Made by a program: the position numbers and the translations under genes. DNA of 64,000 bases from positions 62,001-126,000 of the forward strand of contig JAPZLL010000061.1 in assembly GCA_036250225.1 (NCBI GenBank). Reading direction: 5' to 3'. Numbering within the stretch: position 1 is the stretch's first letter; each line of letters starts with the position of its first letter. Below the pieces are notes generated by a model that saw only the letters and a program-made list of their open reading frames with translations, searched no databases and was not told the origin of the DNA. The DNA is from Cercophora sp. LCS_1 (lineage: Eukaryota > Ascomycota > Sordariomycetes > Sordariales > Lasiosphaeriaceae). This document shows positions 10,699 to 21,864 of the stretch, in pieces.

Positions 10699-12023
10699 AT
10701 GTCGCTGCGTGTAATCCAAGGGGGCATCGACCCCAACTACGCTCTAGACACCGAAAAGCCCCTCGGCGAAGGCGGCTTCGGCAAGGTCTTCAAAGTGCGA
10801 CGCAAATCCGACGGAAAGGTACTCGCATGTAAAACCATCAAAGTCGACGACCCAAAAGACACGGAATCCATCGTGCAGGAGGTATCTGCGCTGCGCAAGC
10901 TCGCAGGCTGCCGCAACGTGGCGCGCTGGATGCCCGACGTGGTGTACGACGTCGAGGACAAGATCATGCGGCTGCACATGGAGTATTACCCGGATGGAGA
11001 TCTCGAGAAGTTGATTGAGTCGCACCAAGGGAGGTCTCCTGTTCCCAAGGATACCGTGACGCAGGTGTTTTGCTGTCTTGCTATGGCGCTTCTTGATTGT
11101 CATAGTCGGGGGATATGTCACCGGGATATTAAGCCTGCAAATGGTATGTTATTCTCCTGCTTTTTAGTGCCAGTTCTATGACTAATGATAATGGGTAGTC
11201 TTGTTGTCACGCAAGATATGGAACAGCCAGCCGGTCACAGTCGCGTACCTAGCCGACTTCGGCATCGTCGAGTTCTCTAAAGTGGCTCTGACGTCTGGCG
11301 TCTTGCTTCTCACCGACCACATAGCCGGAACAATGCCCTACATGGCTCCAGTGCGTAGCCCTTGTTTTTTTCTTCCCTTCCCCCCTCGCTGACTACCCCC
11401 AGGAATCAATGGACGGCATCTACAGCGAGCGCAGCGACCTCTTCTCTCTCGGCTGCACCATGTACAAGCTCTGCAACCTCCAGCTCGCCTACGAAGACTA
11501 CGACAGATCTTCAGTCCCACCTATGACCAGGACGGCGACCCGCGAATACGGCGACCGCCTCTGCCCCCTAATAGCCAGCCTGATGCAACTCTCACCAGCA
11601 CTCCGACCGAGCACCCAACAGCTTGTAGCCTCGCTAGAAGCCTACTGCGCGTCACGCTGGGAGAAGCAAAAGGCGACTTTGCTCTGGCAGACCCTTGCCG
11701 TGGTGTCGCAAGTCACCGACACCCCGCAGCACACAGCCGAGAACCGACTCCCACCGCAGCAGTCCTGCGCCGGGATGGCAGCGGCGCCGCCCTTTCAGCT
11801 GCCGGAGGAGCTGCGGGCTCTGCAGCAACCACCGCCATACCAATATCATACGCCGCAACAGCAGCAGCACCAACAACAACAACAGCAGCAGCACAGGGGG
11901 ATGTCCTTTTTGCCGCCAGGTCTCCAGCAGGCCAGACAGGCACACCAACTTCACCAGCAGCGCGTGGCGGCTCTGCAGCAGATCCAGCAGCGGTACCAGT
12001 TTCCCCCTAACAAGCCCAACTGA
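10699..12023 (+). CDS. Ser/Thr protein kinase with Gln-rich tail
   Basis: Three exons (10699-11143, 11199-11350, 11403-12023), 405 aa. Both introns are canonical (GTATGT...GGTAG and GTGCGT...CCCAG), and splicing restores KPAN|VLLS and MAP|ESMD. All catalytic elements are visible: the Gly-rich loop GEGGFGKV (23-30), Lys45 in LACKTI, HRDIKPAN (141-148, Asp143), DFG (168-170) and an APE-like MAPES. The overall style resembles NEK-like or fungal orphan kinases; assignment to a subfamily is uncertain. After the kinase fold comes about 100 residues of low complexity with a polyglutamine run and further Gln/His-rich helices (QARQAHQLHQQRVAALQQ) that could self-associate. Cytosolic or nuclear. Confidence 0.88.
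11856..11894 (+). repeat. CAR (CAA/CAG) codon repeat in kinase gene
   Basis: A run of CAA and CAG codons interrupted once by CAC codes for the Gln stretch in the kinase tail. Mixed codons make it less slippage-prone than pure CAG, but length variation is likely. Confidence 0.85.
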
Positions 12024-12386
12024 GAGACCAAAGTTTGCAGCAGGGTTGTTTGAATGGTCTGGGGAGTGGGGGAGAAGGCGGGCAGAAATTGCAAAGGACT
12101 TATTCGTCTGTGTTGATTCTGTTTTCTTTCTTTCTTTCTTTCTTTCTTTCTCTTCTTTTAGGCAAGATTATATAGTTTTAAACCCAAAGGAAAAGAATGG
12201 AAAAGAAAGAGTAGCTGTCACAAGTTCAAATTCCGGACAGGCCACGGCTCGATCAAATAAGCAACACAGCGAAGGCGGAGAGAAAATAATATTCTGATAA
12301 AAGGGAACTGAGAGAGCGAAAACAATTTAGGTACATTGCTATACACAAACAAAACATTTCAACCACGATTGCAATTGGTAGTACTG
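12024..12386. other. convergent 3' region with TTTC microsatellite
   Basis: About 360 bases between two convergent stop codons. A (TTTC)7 tract occupies 12123-12150. The rest is A/T-rich, as expected of 3' UTRs, and holds no gene. Confidence 0.6.
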
Positions 12387-15300
12387 TTAGTCCTCGGCAT
12401 TGACCATCTCTTTGAGCTGAATCTCGGCATGCGTCTTCAGCGTCCCCATCATCTGCTGATGAGCCCAATGGTTGCGGCGATGGCTGTCCACCTGCGCGGT
12501 GTTCATCGCCGTGCTGACAGGCTGCAGCGCTGTCAGGTCGTGCACCATGAGTCCACTAACAGACACGAAGGCGGCCACCTCGGCCTGGCCCACCCTGTCA
12601 AAGTTCTTGTGGCCGCCGCTGGCGTGGATGCCGGTCTTGACCTGGCCGCTGCGCTCCATGACCGCCTTGTGGACGACGGCGGCCACGTCGGGTGCGCAGG
12701 CCCGGTCGACAGCCAGCAAAATCTGCTCGTTGAGCTTGGCCGTGAGCTGCCCCTTGCGGTTGCCGCAGCAGGAGAACGCCGCCTTGACCGACTGCCAGAA
12801 GCTGAGGGGGTTGGCCAGCGCGTGCACGGCCCCGAGGGCCGATGCGAGTCGTTGCGCCTCCGCGATGTCGGTGACCCGCGGCTGCTCCGGCGCCAGTGAG
12901 AAGAAGAGCGACGTCAGCGGCATCTGCGACAGCTTTTCAGGCACCGGAATGGGGTCGGGGAAGCGCGGCTGCGTGCCTGTGAAGCAGTAGATCTCGTGGC
13001 ACAGGTCGAGCTGCAGCGAGAAACCGAGCGCCTGCAGCACCTTGTCGTCGATGAGCCAGCTGTCTGGTGCGGCGGCAAGTCCGTAGGGCAGGTCCAGATA
13101 GCCTTCGATGCCAGCGTAGAGCACCGAGGCCTCGCACGTCGCTAGCCGGCCGATAGCATTCCAGAACATGCGGGCGCGGACGGCAAACGGCAGACACGAC
13201 AGGATAAAGTACATGTCGTAGTCAGCGATGTGGTTGGTGCCGGCTGGCGACGGCCCAAAGTAGCCGACCGTGGCGAGCATCTTGGCCGTGCGCGGGACGC
13301 CCTCGCACACGACGACGCTGCCCGCCTTGGCCTCGATCTCTGGGAATGCCACGAAACGCCGCAGGGGCATCTGTTTGGTGAGCGTCTTGGCGGCGCCAGT
13401 GGCGCTACCGGCAGCGGCCGACTCGATGCCGCCAAAGAGGCCCGCGCTAACGGGATAGCGCATCACCTCCCAGGAGGGCAACGGGGTCGCTGCCGGTCCT
13501 GCCCGGCGCAACGCCTCGGCCGCCGCCTTGGCATTCAACGCCTGGCCACCACCATTGCCGCCTGGCTGTTCCGGGTCTCCGCCCGCGTTGGTGGGGGCGC
13601 CGAATAGTGGAAAGGTGGCCTGCGTCGCCCAGGCTTGCAGGCCCTGCAAGTTGGCTTCGGCAACGTTCGCGAACAGGAGACTGGTACCGCCCTTGAGCAG
13701 CAGCGCCGTCTCCCAGGGGTCGAGGAGGTCCCACGGATTCCTAACCTCCCCGCCAAAGTACGTGAAGGCATTGGCGAAGACGATGACGGTCCGCCCCGCG
13801 TACGAAGCGAGCACGCTCTGCTTGGTCACGGGGCTCTCATACGACCCCGTGAGGCCGAGATTGAAGATGTCGAGCTTGGTGTGTAGACGGTGACGCAGGA
13901 GCCCGATGATCTGGTGGATGGCGTGGTTTGGCGTGCTAGCGTTGACCACCAGCAGCACTGAGGGGTCTGGACTCAGGTGGTACACGCCTGAGATCTGCAT
14001 GCGCATCTGGTGCTTCTGGATGGTCCGCATCTGCCCGGTGAGGGGATCGGCCAGGAGGAGCTCGAGCGTGAGGAAGCCGTCGCTGAACTCCATCACGTGG
14101 TCGTTGACGCTGAATTCCTGCTCGATGGTGACCGTGGAGAAGGCCTCGGCCTCGTCCAGCTCGTCGACCGCCTCGTCCGGCTTCTCTGCCGTCGCATACG
14201 TGAGCGCAAAGAACCGCTCCGGGTCCGACAGCTTCGTCCCGCATGCCCGTCGGAGCTGCGTGTCGCTACCATACGGCAGGCTGGAATCGTTGTGCACCAC
14301 CCACTTGAAGCGGACTTTGTCTCCCTTGGCAACGCAGTCAAGGTACGTGGGCGCGTCGAGGCTGAGGGGATATCTGATGGTGATGGGCACACCAGCGGAG
14401 AAGTTGGGGATCGGCCTGTTGAGGCGCTCGTTGAAGACGGCAACCAGGTGTAGAGTCTCGTCCACTCGCAGGCAGCTCCCAATGGGCTTTTCGGTCCACT
14501 CGTTGCGTATCCGCGCGCGCAGGACGCCGGGCAGGGCGACCTCCTGTCCTGGCTGGATGGAGAAGGGCAGCTGCAGGGGTTCGGTCATCACCGGATCAAG
14601 CCACTGGGTGCCCTGGATGAGAAGCTGGATGGACCGCGTCGAGGGCGTCGGCATACCTCCGCGGTTTCGAACGCGGATGTTGTGGACGAAAATGTGTTCC
14701 CCCGGCTCGTTGACGCCATCGTGGTTCTCGTCGACGACGTCGAAGTGGACAAGCTCCAGTGTGTACGGCGCCGGGTACGTCGCTTCAGAGAGGTCGCCGC
14801 GGATGACCTTAATCTGGACGCTCCCGTGAGGGGCACTAGGACGAGTAAATGCCGGGTCGGACAGGGCAGAGGGGAGGGAACTTACGATCGTCCAGCGCTC
14901 AGGTAGCGGGACGCCGGATTTCCCGCCGGTCCGTTGTCTCCATTCCGACCGCCGGGCATCGAACCTGATTTATCGCCATCGCTCCTACAGCCGGTTAGCT
15001 GCGCCTGGACGTGCAGCGTGGTGGTTTTTTGAGGAATTACCAGTTACATGGATCGCCACCCCGGCCTCCACGGCCGCCCTCACCAGGCATGCCGTGGTCG
15101 CCACTCAACCCGCCCTGGCCGCCGCTCACATCGTATGTCAGCGGAAGCAGCAGGTCTGTGTCGTCGTCGTGGATGGTGATGTAGACGTTGCCACCCGGTG
15201 CGCCATCGGCGCCGTCCGAGCCTGCACCAGCGCTACACCAGTCAGCTCAACCCCCCTCTCTTTTTTTTTTTGGTGGTCTTTCGTGCACTCACTCTCCGCC

Positions 15301-15789
15301 CCTTCCTCCATCTCCGCCGTCCTCGCCTGCCCGATACTTTGATGCGTGCCTGCCTGGTCGTCCCGGCCCTCCAGCCTGGCCGTTCTCTCCGCGCCCGCCG
15401 TTTCCACCCTTGCCGCCGTTCGCCTTGAGCAGAAGCTGCTCACCCCGGTCGATCTTCCACATGCGCCCGGTGTGCGCACCCTCGCCTGTCACCTGCACGA
15501 GCCCAGGTTCGGCGTCCGAGTACGCGACCCGGATCCGAATATCGCTGCCCGGTGTGCCGGCCGTCGCGGCGCCCGCCGATCGGCCGTGCTCGCCATTGCA
15601 GCCGACAAAAGCTGCGCAAAACCCCCGAATTAGCCCGGTTCAACCGCGTGGAGCGGAAGTGGGGTTCTGTTGTGTGAAGGGGGCAGCCACCATACCTTCG
15701 GCAGCCCGGCGTTCAAAGAACTCGAGGGCCGGATTGCCATCTTGGCCACTGGTGTCGACGATCTTGAAATTCCCCGCCGCCATTGCCAT
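12387..15789 (-). CDS. collagen-like Gly-rich protein with Rossmann-like C-terminal region
   Basis: Five exons (15789-15696, 15611-15293, 15232-15041, 14984-14886, 14835-12387) join in frame to 1050 aa. The start MAMAAGNFKIVDTSGQDG is the first ATG. Residues about 85-235 are collagen-like, rich in GG-x triplets (for example NGGKGGNGGRGENG) and broken by a short beta segment (GGNVYITIHDDDTDLLLPL). A Ca-loop-like motif (DENHDGVNEPGE) then introduces an Ig-like strand pair (FVHNIRVRNRGG), as seen in bacterial CARDB-type domains. The C-terminal 600 residues include an alternating strand-helix stretch (VLLVVNAST...TVIVFANAF) that could be Rossmannoid. I know no function. There is no signal peptide or membrane helix, so it may be intracellular. 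It is transcribed divergently from another orphan gene at 16247. Confidence 0.78.
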
Positions 15790-16246
15790 GGTGGAACAGG
15801 TGAAAGCTTCTCGGCCTGACGATGCAAAACCGAGCGGGGCCAAGCTGGCCTAGGGTGAAGAGCGCGGCTGCCCCTGCTTTCATACAAGTAAGGGAAGGAG
15901 CGGCCCTTGGCTTGGATCCCCGAGGGCTGAAGTGCCCCTCCACGCCACCAAATTGGGCCTCACGGCTGATGGGCCAATATATGCAAGCCCATTTTTATGT
16001 TCCTGACACTAGTACCCTTTTCACCAAAGCCTCATGAAGTTCGCTTCATTAAGCCTAGCGGCTACCCATCAAGATGGAGATAGCAAGCGGGAGATGCAAG
16101 CCTTCCTGCACCCCTTGCACGCAGAGCCTCCTTCCAGCCGCCGTCATCGCCATCCTCGTCTTCCCGCGTCGCTATTTCTTCCCCTTCTTCTCTGCCAGGA
16201 AAAACACAAGACAAGCCCGCAATCGTGAGTAAAAAAAAAAAAAAAA
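15790..16246. promoter_or_regulatory. shared divergent promoter of two orphan genes
   Basis: 457 bases separate the start codons of the collagen-like gene (minus) and the 357-aa orphan gene (plus). An A15 run (16232-16246) immediately precedes the ATG at 16247. No coding potential is credible here. Confidence 0.5.
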
Positions 16247-17375
16247 ATGCCAATAAAGAAAAAGGCACCCAAGCAGCAGCCCAACCCGGAGGATCTGCCG
16301 CAGCCGCCGTCCTACCGGCCCACCCAGCACCCCATCTCCCTCCCCCTCCCCACCACAGGGATCCCCACAACCAGCTCGCGCGACCTCAACTATTTCTTCA
16401 ATCTCGCCGCGTCCCTCTACAACGATGCCCTTCCCGGCGATCCCCTCGCCAGCGACCCCAATGCCCCGCCGCCGCCGTTCACCGACACCCCAAGCACCCC
16501 CGGCCCCGCCTACGGTGGCATCGGGTACGGCAGCGGCGGCGGCACCTCGGACGCCCCCCAGGTAGACATGAACGCGATACTGGTACTCATGCTCTTCCGG
16601 CAAACCCTCACACACATCAAACCCATCGCCGAGCGCTTCCACCTCGGACCCGCCGACCGACAGCCACTCTACGCGGTGACGGCCCAGCCCAGTCCCCGCT
16701 CGGCCGCCGAGTTCAACGAGCTGTGCATCAAGCGCCGCGACCCGATCGCGGGCGTCTGGCACAGCGTGTGCACCTCGGACATTGAACCCCGGCTGCAACT
16801 CGACCGGTCGGGCCACTACAAGGTGGCGTCTCTCACCATGGACGCCGTGCCCGTTTGGAAGCGTGTAGTCGGCGGCAGGGCCACGTTCGAGACGTCCGAG
16901 ACAGGCACGGGCAACAAGTTGCGGCTTTGGTGGGGTGATCGTAGCTCGCTGGGCCCGATCGGCGATGCGTACGGTCTGTGGTACGAGACGGGTGACGAAG
17001 CGGGCAGCGCCGAGGCCTTCTATGTGACGGAGTGGCGTGGCTTTGAAAATCCGGAGCCGGGCGTGGTCAGGGTAAGTGTCTGTCCGTTTGGTTTGAGAAT
17101 GATGCATTGCTGAGCCTCTGTCGCAGGTAAAGCCAGCCCTGCGGGACGCAAGCGGCCAGTTTGTTGATCCGCGCTCCATCCAAGAGGACCTTGCCACCCT
17201 GTATTTCCACGGCAACGGGACGCCGCCACAGTTCATTTGTCAAAACCCGAACACTCAGCTCCGGCTTGACTTCATCATGGCCGGGCTCATGACCGTACTT
17301 ACTATCGAGACGCGGAGGGCTGGCGGGCTTGCCTCGCTGGCTCATGACCTAGGCTTGAGATTCACCCCCTATTGA
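16247..17375 (+). CDS. uncharacterised protein divergent from the collagen-like gene
   Basis: Two exons (16247-17071 and 17127-17375) joined across a 55-nt intron (GTAAGT...CGCAG) give 357 aa. The basic N-terminus (MPIKKKAPKQQ) is followed by a Pro-rich linker, a helical segment (DLNYFFNLAASLYNDAL), a Gly/Pro-rich loop, and a globular, strand-rich half with many Trp and Gly (AGVWHSVC, LRLWWGDRS, LWYETGDEAG, FYVTEWRGFE). No family, signal peptide or membrane helix is recognised. The shared promoter with the collagen-like gene suggests co-expression and perhaps a joint function; this is inference only. Confidence 0.72.
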
Positions 17376-17738
17376 GAGTAGGGTTAGGCGTCTTGTCGCG
17401 GATGACTGGAATCTGTCGATCTTGGGTCCAGCGCGAGTGGGAGGGGCCGGTTCCCGGGAGTTTGACTGTCGAGGAGGAAGTTGGGATAGAAGGTGATGTA
17501 GAGGAGCGAATAATTCTTGAATTCAAACACCTCCTGGAACTTCTCATATACTCTACGATCACTTTGCCAGACAGATAGGCCTGTGAAATTGGCCCATTCG
17601 AGATGTCCACCCGGCAGTCTGGCAACCTGGAATCGTCAATGCATCCAGAAGACATCGTGGTTGTTTGAAGTTGCGCACACGGGCAGGGTTCTCTGCTGAA
17701 TTCGAACCTGGATTACTCACAGCTATGCAAGAATTATT
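17376..17738. other. convergent 3' region
   Basis: About 360 bases between two convergent stops. No gene or structured repeat was seen. Confidence 0.5.
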
Positions 17739-19586
17739 TCACACAGTCAAATTGAACGCCTTCAGCCCCAACAGCCCCCCCAACATGAGCACCGTGCTCA
17801 ACGCGCTCCCCGCCTCTACCTCCCTCAAAGAAGCCGGACACCACGCGTCCCCGGCCAACGGCAACAAGTTCGCCAACACCATCCACCGCCCCACAAACAC
17901 GGCAAACTGCAAAACCACCCACGTCCAATACCCAACCACCCCAACAAGCCTCAGCGTATTCCCCTTCTCGGTAAACCACGCCGCATACCACCGTACCGCA
18001 GGGAACCTCTCGCCCGTCTTGGCCTCGTTCCGATGCAGCAACTTCCACACCATCTCCCAAACCGCCAAAAACGGACTCGTCAACACGACGAGAAAAAAAC
18101 ACACCCACGTCAACCAAATCTTGAACGCCAACTTGGCAAACGCCCACGTCTTGGTCACCACCGCGACCACCAACAGCACCGGCCACAGCCCCGACAACAC
18201 GTAGGCGCTCGCGAACAGCGCCCCGGGCAGTGTGGCGACGAACATGCCGTTGTACATGGCCTGCAAGGCCGGCGGCGCCCCGACCTCGCCCGGGACAACG
18301 ACACGGCCGTTCCAAAAATCCGGGGCGCGGAGGTGAAACGTGAGAAAGGTCACGAGCGTGCCGAAGCTATCGATGGCGAGATACTGCACGCCCCAGCCGC
18401 GGGACCCAAAAGCGCCGCTGACGGCGGCGGCGATGGCAAAGCCGTTCGGGCGCAGCAGCGGGAGCATAAACGTGAAGGGGGCTGGCGCCGAGAGGTTCAG
18501 GAGGATGCCTTCGCCGATGGGCTTGGCGAAGCCGATGAGGAAGTTCACCCAGAGGTTGACGAAGCTGAAGGTTTGGGGTGGGAGGCCCCGCCAGCGGGCG
18601 ATGAGGATGGTGAGGATGACGTGGGCGACGACGGAGAGCATGTCGAAGGTGATGGAGACGAAGACGGGGGTGGCGCCGGAGCAGGGGGTGGATTGGCCGG
18701 ACCAGGCGTAGATGTAGGCGGGGAGCCAGTCGATTTTGGACGTTTGGGAGGAGACGCAGGCGGCAACGGAGGAGGGGGGGACTTGGGAGGTGCAGCGCAT
18801 GTATTGGATGGGGGTTTGCGAGAGGGCGAAGCGGGCCGTGTCGCGCTCGTCGAGGCCGGAGCTTGAGGATTGCCATGATTTGGATTCAGGTGGGGAGGCG
18901 TGTTCGTTGGTGCAGACCGAGTCTTCGAGCAAGGGCCGGGTGGAAGATTCGAAGATCTAAAAGGGCTGTTAGGATGCATCCGAGAGGGCGAGAGTGGGAG
19001 AGATGGCTGGCTTACGGGCTCGAAGGGAGGGTAAAAATTGTCCTCGGGGTCGGGTTCGACGACGACCTTGGGGCCGAGCGAAGGCTCAATGCCCTTTAGG
19101 CAGGGGAATTTCTCGTAGAGGCTGTTCTTGTGTCAGCAGAGCAAAGTTAAGAGGGAGAGAGATGCTAGTGCCCACTTCTTGGTTGTGCAGTTGCGTAGCA
19201 CTTGCAGCATTTCCCTTCGGGTCTCTGTTCGGAGGGCTGATCGAGGCCGCGTCTGGATCGAGTCGATGTAGTCCTGGCAGAGCGGACTCAGGTCCTATCG
19301 CTTGTCAACGGGTCTGTTTCTACCATACTCTTAGACCGTAAAGGCGTCTTACCAGGTAAAAATACGTGGGACCGGTCCGCGCGCTGGTGATATTTGTCCC
19401 GTTGCTGACGAGAGAGGTTCCGTTGATGGTTGGAAAAGTCTCGTTGCCTGTGTGGAATCGGGGGACGTGCCGCGTGTGATGATGCTGGTGGCCATGGCTA
19501 TGAGCACTGAGCGCTCCGCAAAGTTGGGCCACAGCTGCGAGCGAGGCCCAAATCCAAAGTCCCCCCAGTGAAGCCATTGATTGCAT
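17739..19586 (-). CDS. polytopic membrane protein with signal peptide
   Basis: Four exons (19586-19353, 19294-19176, 19121-19016, 18956-17739) encode 558 aa. Splicing removes several stops and every junction keeps frame. The N-terminus is a signal peptide (SLGGLWIWASLAAVAQLCGAL), then a His-rich patch (HSHGHQHHHTRH), N-glycosylation sites (NET, NGT, NIT) and Cys-containing segments in a luminal domain of about 240 residues. Seven or eight hydrophobic helices follow (for example FDMLSVVAHVILTILIA, VLLVVAVVTKTWAFAKLAF, WLTWVCFFLVVLTSPFLAV). It is probably a plasma-membrane or secretory-pathway protein. I recognise no family. An ATG nine bases downstream (19577) is an equally possible start. Confidence 0.75.
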
Positions 19587-20044
19587 CGAATTTAGTACGC
19601 CGCGCCTGGCTGTCACACAAACTTGACTTCATGGTAGGAGAAATCTGGGGCTCCCACATCCGCCCTCCTCAATGCGGGTGTGGCATGAGGCTCTGCTGGC
19701 AGATGAACCACTTTTGTTTGTCGCTGAGGGCTTGGCGCTATTGCCTTGGCACGTCTGGGATCTGAACTAAAGCAGTAATTCAAGCTTCAGCCGTCGGAAG
19801 TCAATGCTCAGCCTTCTTCGCGAGCCTTATCCCTGCTATCCGCCACGAGGACTTGGGAACCAGTGAGGGCTGGGTCGGCTACCATTCGACGCCACCGGCC
19901 AAAATAGGACGAGAGTCGAGAGCCCGGGGCCTACTTGATGTTCGCACATATTTTTGTTCAATACAGAAAGCCAAGAGCAACAATGTGTGTACATTCGATC
20001 CCACCATCTCAACAACAACGAGCTCTCAAATTCGAAGAGAAAAG
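19587..20044. other. intergenic, no gene seen
   Basis: About 460 bases between the start of the membrane-protein gene and the end of the secreted-protein gene. Only overlapping short frames are present. Confidence 0.45.
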
Positions 20045-20673
20045 TTACAAATTGCCACAAATGCCCTCGCCATGCAACGCGCTACCATACGTCCTGGCCC
20101 ATTCGGCCATGTGGGCAAAGCCAGTATACCACCATCCACACAGGTCATCCGTCATTAGCTGAAATGCATCGTACTCGGCCGAGCTGCAGGGATTTTCACC
20201 ACCGTAGCTGCAGCCATATGCGATCGAGGAACCCGTTCGGCTCCATTTGACGCCATGTCCGAGGATACTCTCGCCGTTGTCGCATCGCGCCTTGAAGTCG
20301 TCCGCTGCGAAGGTGAGCGACTCGGGGTTGTGTCTCGAGCTGTAGCAGTTGAACTCGCTGGCAGGGAGCTCTGCTAAACAAACGTCGTCCACTGCGCCGC
20401 TAAGGTCTCTCATGGCCAGCTCGTCTCTGGTTGTGAGCTTTAGCGTCGTGAGTGTCACCGACGTGGTATGGCAGTATTGGTGGTATTGGTAGTATTGCCC
20501 TTCCCAAAGCTCAAGAAAAAGGAACCATCAGGCGTGTCTGGGAGGATGATTCCCCCGTTGGAGGCAATCTTGATCTCGGACAGCGCGATATTTTGGGTCT
20601 CACCGCCGGCCGGGACTGAGATGCCCCGCGAAAGGCCGACGAGAGAAATGAGTAGTGCTGCCGAGAAATACAT
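20045..20673 (-). pseudogene. small secreted Cys-containing protein, apparent frameshift (copy A)
   Basis: The ATG at 20673 opens a signal peptide (MYFSAALLISLVGLSRG) and a 70-residue segment that stops near 20418 after NTTNTTNTAIPRR. From about 20500 another frame carries the rest of a plausible secreted domain to the stop at 20045: CLAELPASEFNCYSS, SIAYGCSYGGENPCSSAEY, CGWWYTGFAHM and a final ICGNL. The changeover lies in a 9-base tandem repeat (20464-20500). I find no intron of normal size that would join the frames. It may be a real frameshift, an allele or an assembly error. The pattern AYxCSY...NxC...EY/W is shared with copy B at 21.9-22.4 kb. The family is unrecognised; it has the look of fungal small secreted proteins. 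Confidence 0.6.
20464..20500 (-). repeat. short 9-base tandem repeat at the frame change
   Basis: Three to four imperfect copies of AATACYRCC (minus strand) code for the Asn-Thr run. The reading frame is lost at the end of this tract, which makes slippage a plausible cause. Confidence 0.6.
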
Positions 20674-21864
20674 GACGAGTGGGTTTTCTCCGCTCTGGGT
20701 TTGTCTGAGAAGATAACGGGGCAGGCGGAATGTTTCAAGTCTGAGAGGCGATGGCCGTGATGATCTCGAGCAGAAAGCGCCATGGCCGGGAATCGTTGGA
20801 CGTTTTATACCCAAAGTCTGCCTTTGCGGTCGCCATACATTTCCACCCATCGGCCCCTTCAAGGCACGGCTCTCCCTCCCTCGGTAACACGAAGAATAGA
20901 GCAGAGCCTGCCTGGACTTGGTTCTTTCTCACCGGTGGGAGGGTTGATCTCTCAGCTGGTTGGCCCTTGATCTTGTTGTTTTCATCGAGGACGGCGTGAT
21001 GGCAGTACCGGTACTTGTTGCGACAGCCCCTCGCCACTCATCATGAAAAAGTGCAAGAACCGTATCATTGCGGACAAAACTACCGTTTTGGTTCTTGTCA
21101 CCGTTTCGGTTTTTGTGGCTCAGTCGGGCACGGCTTGTTGTTACACCAAGTCCAGGCAGGTGTTCTGATACTAGTATTCTGGAACCTAGTATTCAGGAAC
21201 TGGGCAGTATTCGAGCCAGAATGCAGTGTTCAGGACTCGAGCATTGATCCAGCTCTTGACGCATTGTAGATTCTAATCTGTAAGAAAATGGGGGAACATC
21301 CGGCATGAGCGGAAGCATACAACATATTTGATCAAAGACAAGTGTGACAGTGGAGCGGACGGTTCTAGCTCAAGAAAATCCAACGCTCTCTCGGCATTGC
21401 TTTCCACGGCAACGGAGCCGACCCGATTCCATCAAGAATCCGACACACGATCCCAGTGAGCGGAGGCACTTGGCGATAGCAGGTTCATGACACGTAGATC
21501 AGCGGCGCGGTGGTTGGGGGCGAGTTTGGGAAGCATCTCTGAGCATGAATTGCACAGTCGAGAAATGTTTGACTCCTGACTCCTGGCTGCTGACTCTTGG
21601 CGACTCCTCTCAGCTTCGTACCACGAGTTGTGCCGCCCAAGAAGCAAAGAGGATATTGAGAATGAAAGCGACGCACCGCACCGCACCACGAGAACCTGTG
21701 ACGGCGAAGTTTATCCCCGAATCTCAAAAGGTGCTTGTCACATCCTTGCTTTAACTTGGCAAGGAGGCTATACCTAATCCCTCAACTCCCACCGTCCGAC
21801 AAAAAATGCGCAAGGCTCCTTTTCAACTAATATCATTGGGCAGGACACCAGATAGACCCCAAAA
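20674..21864. promoter_or_regulatory. upstream region of copy A and 3' region of copy B
   Basis: A TATAAAA box on the minus strand (about 20803-20809) lies about 130 bases before copy A's ATG. The bases just before that ATG (AAAACCCACTCGTC) are also found before copy B's ATG. The remainder (about 20.9-21.86 kb) shows no gene; it contains short dispersed repeats of AGTATTC near 21170-21210. Confidence 0.5.

Noticed and set aside
13906..14829. 307-codon plus-strand frame
   Set aside because: Antisense to the collagen-like gene; the Ser/Arg-rich translation is typical of a GC-rich shadow frame.
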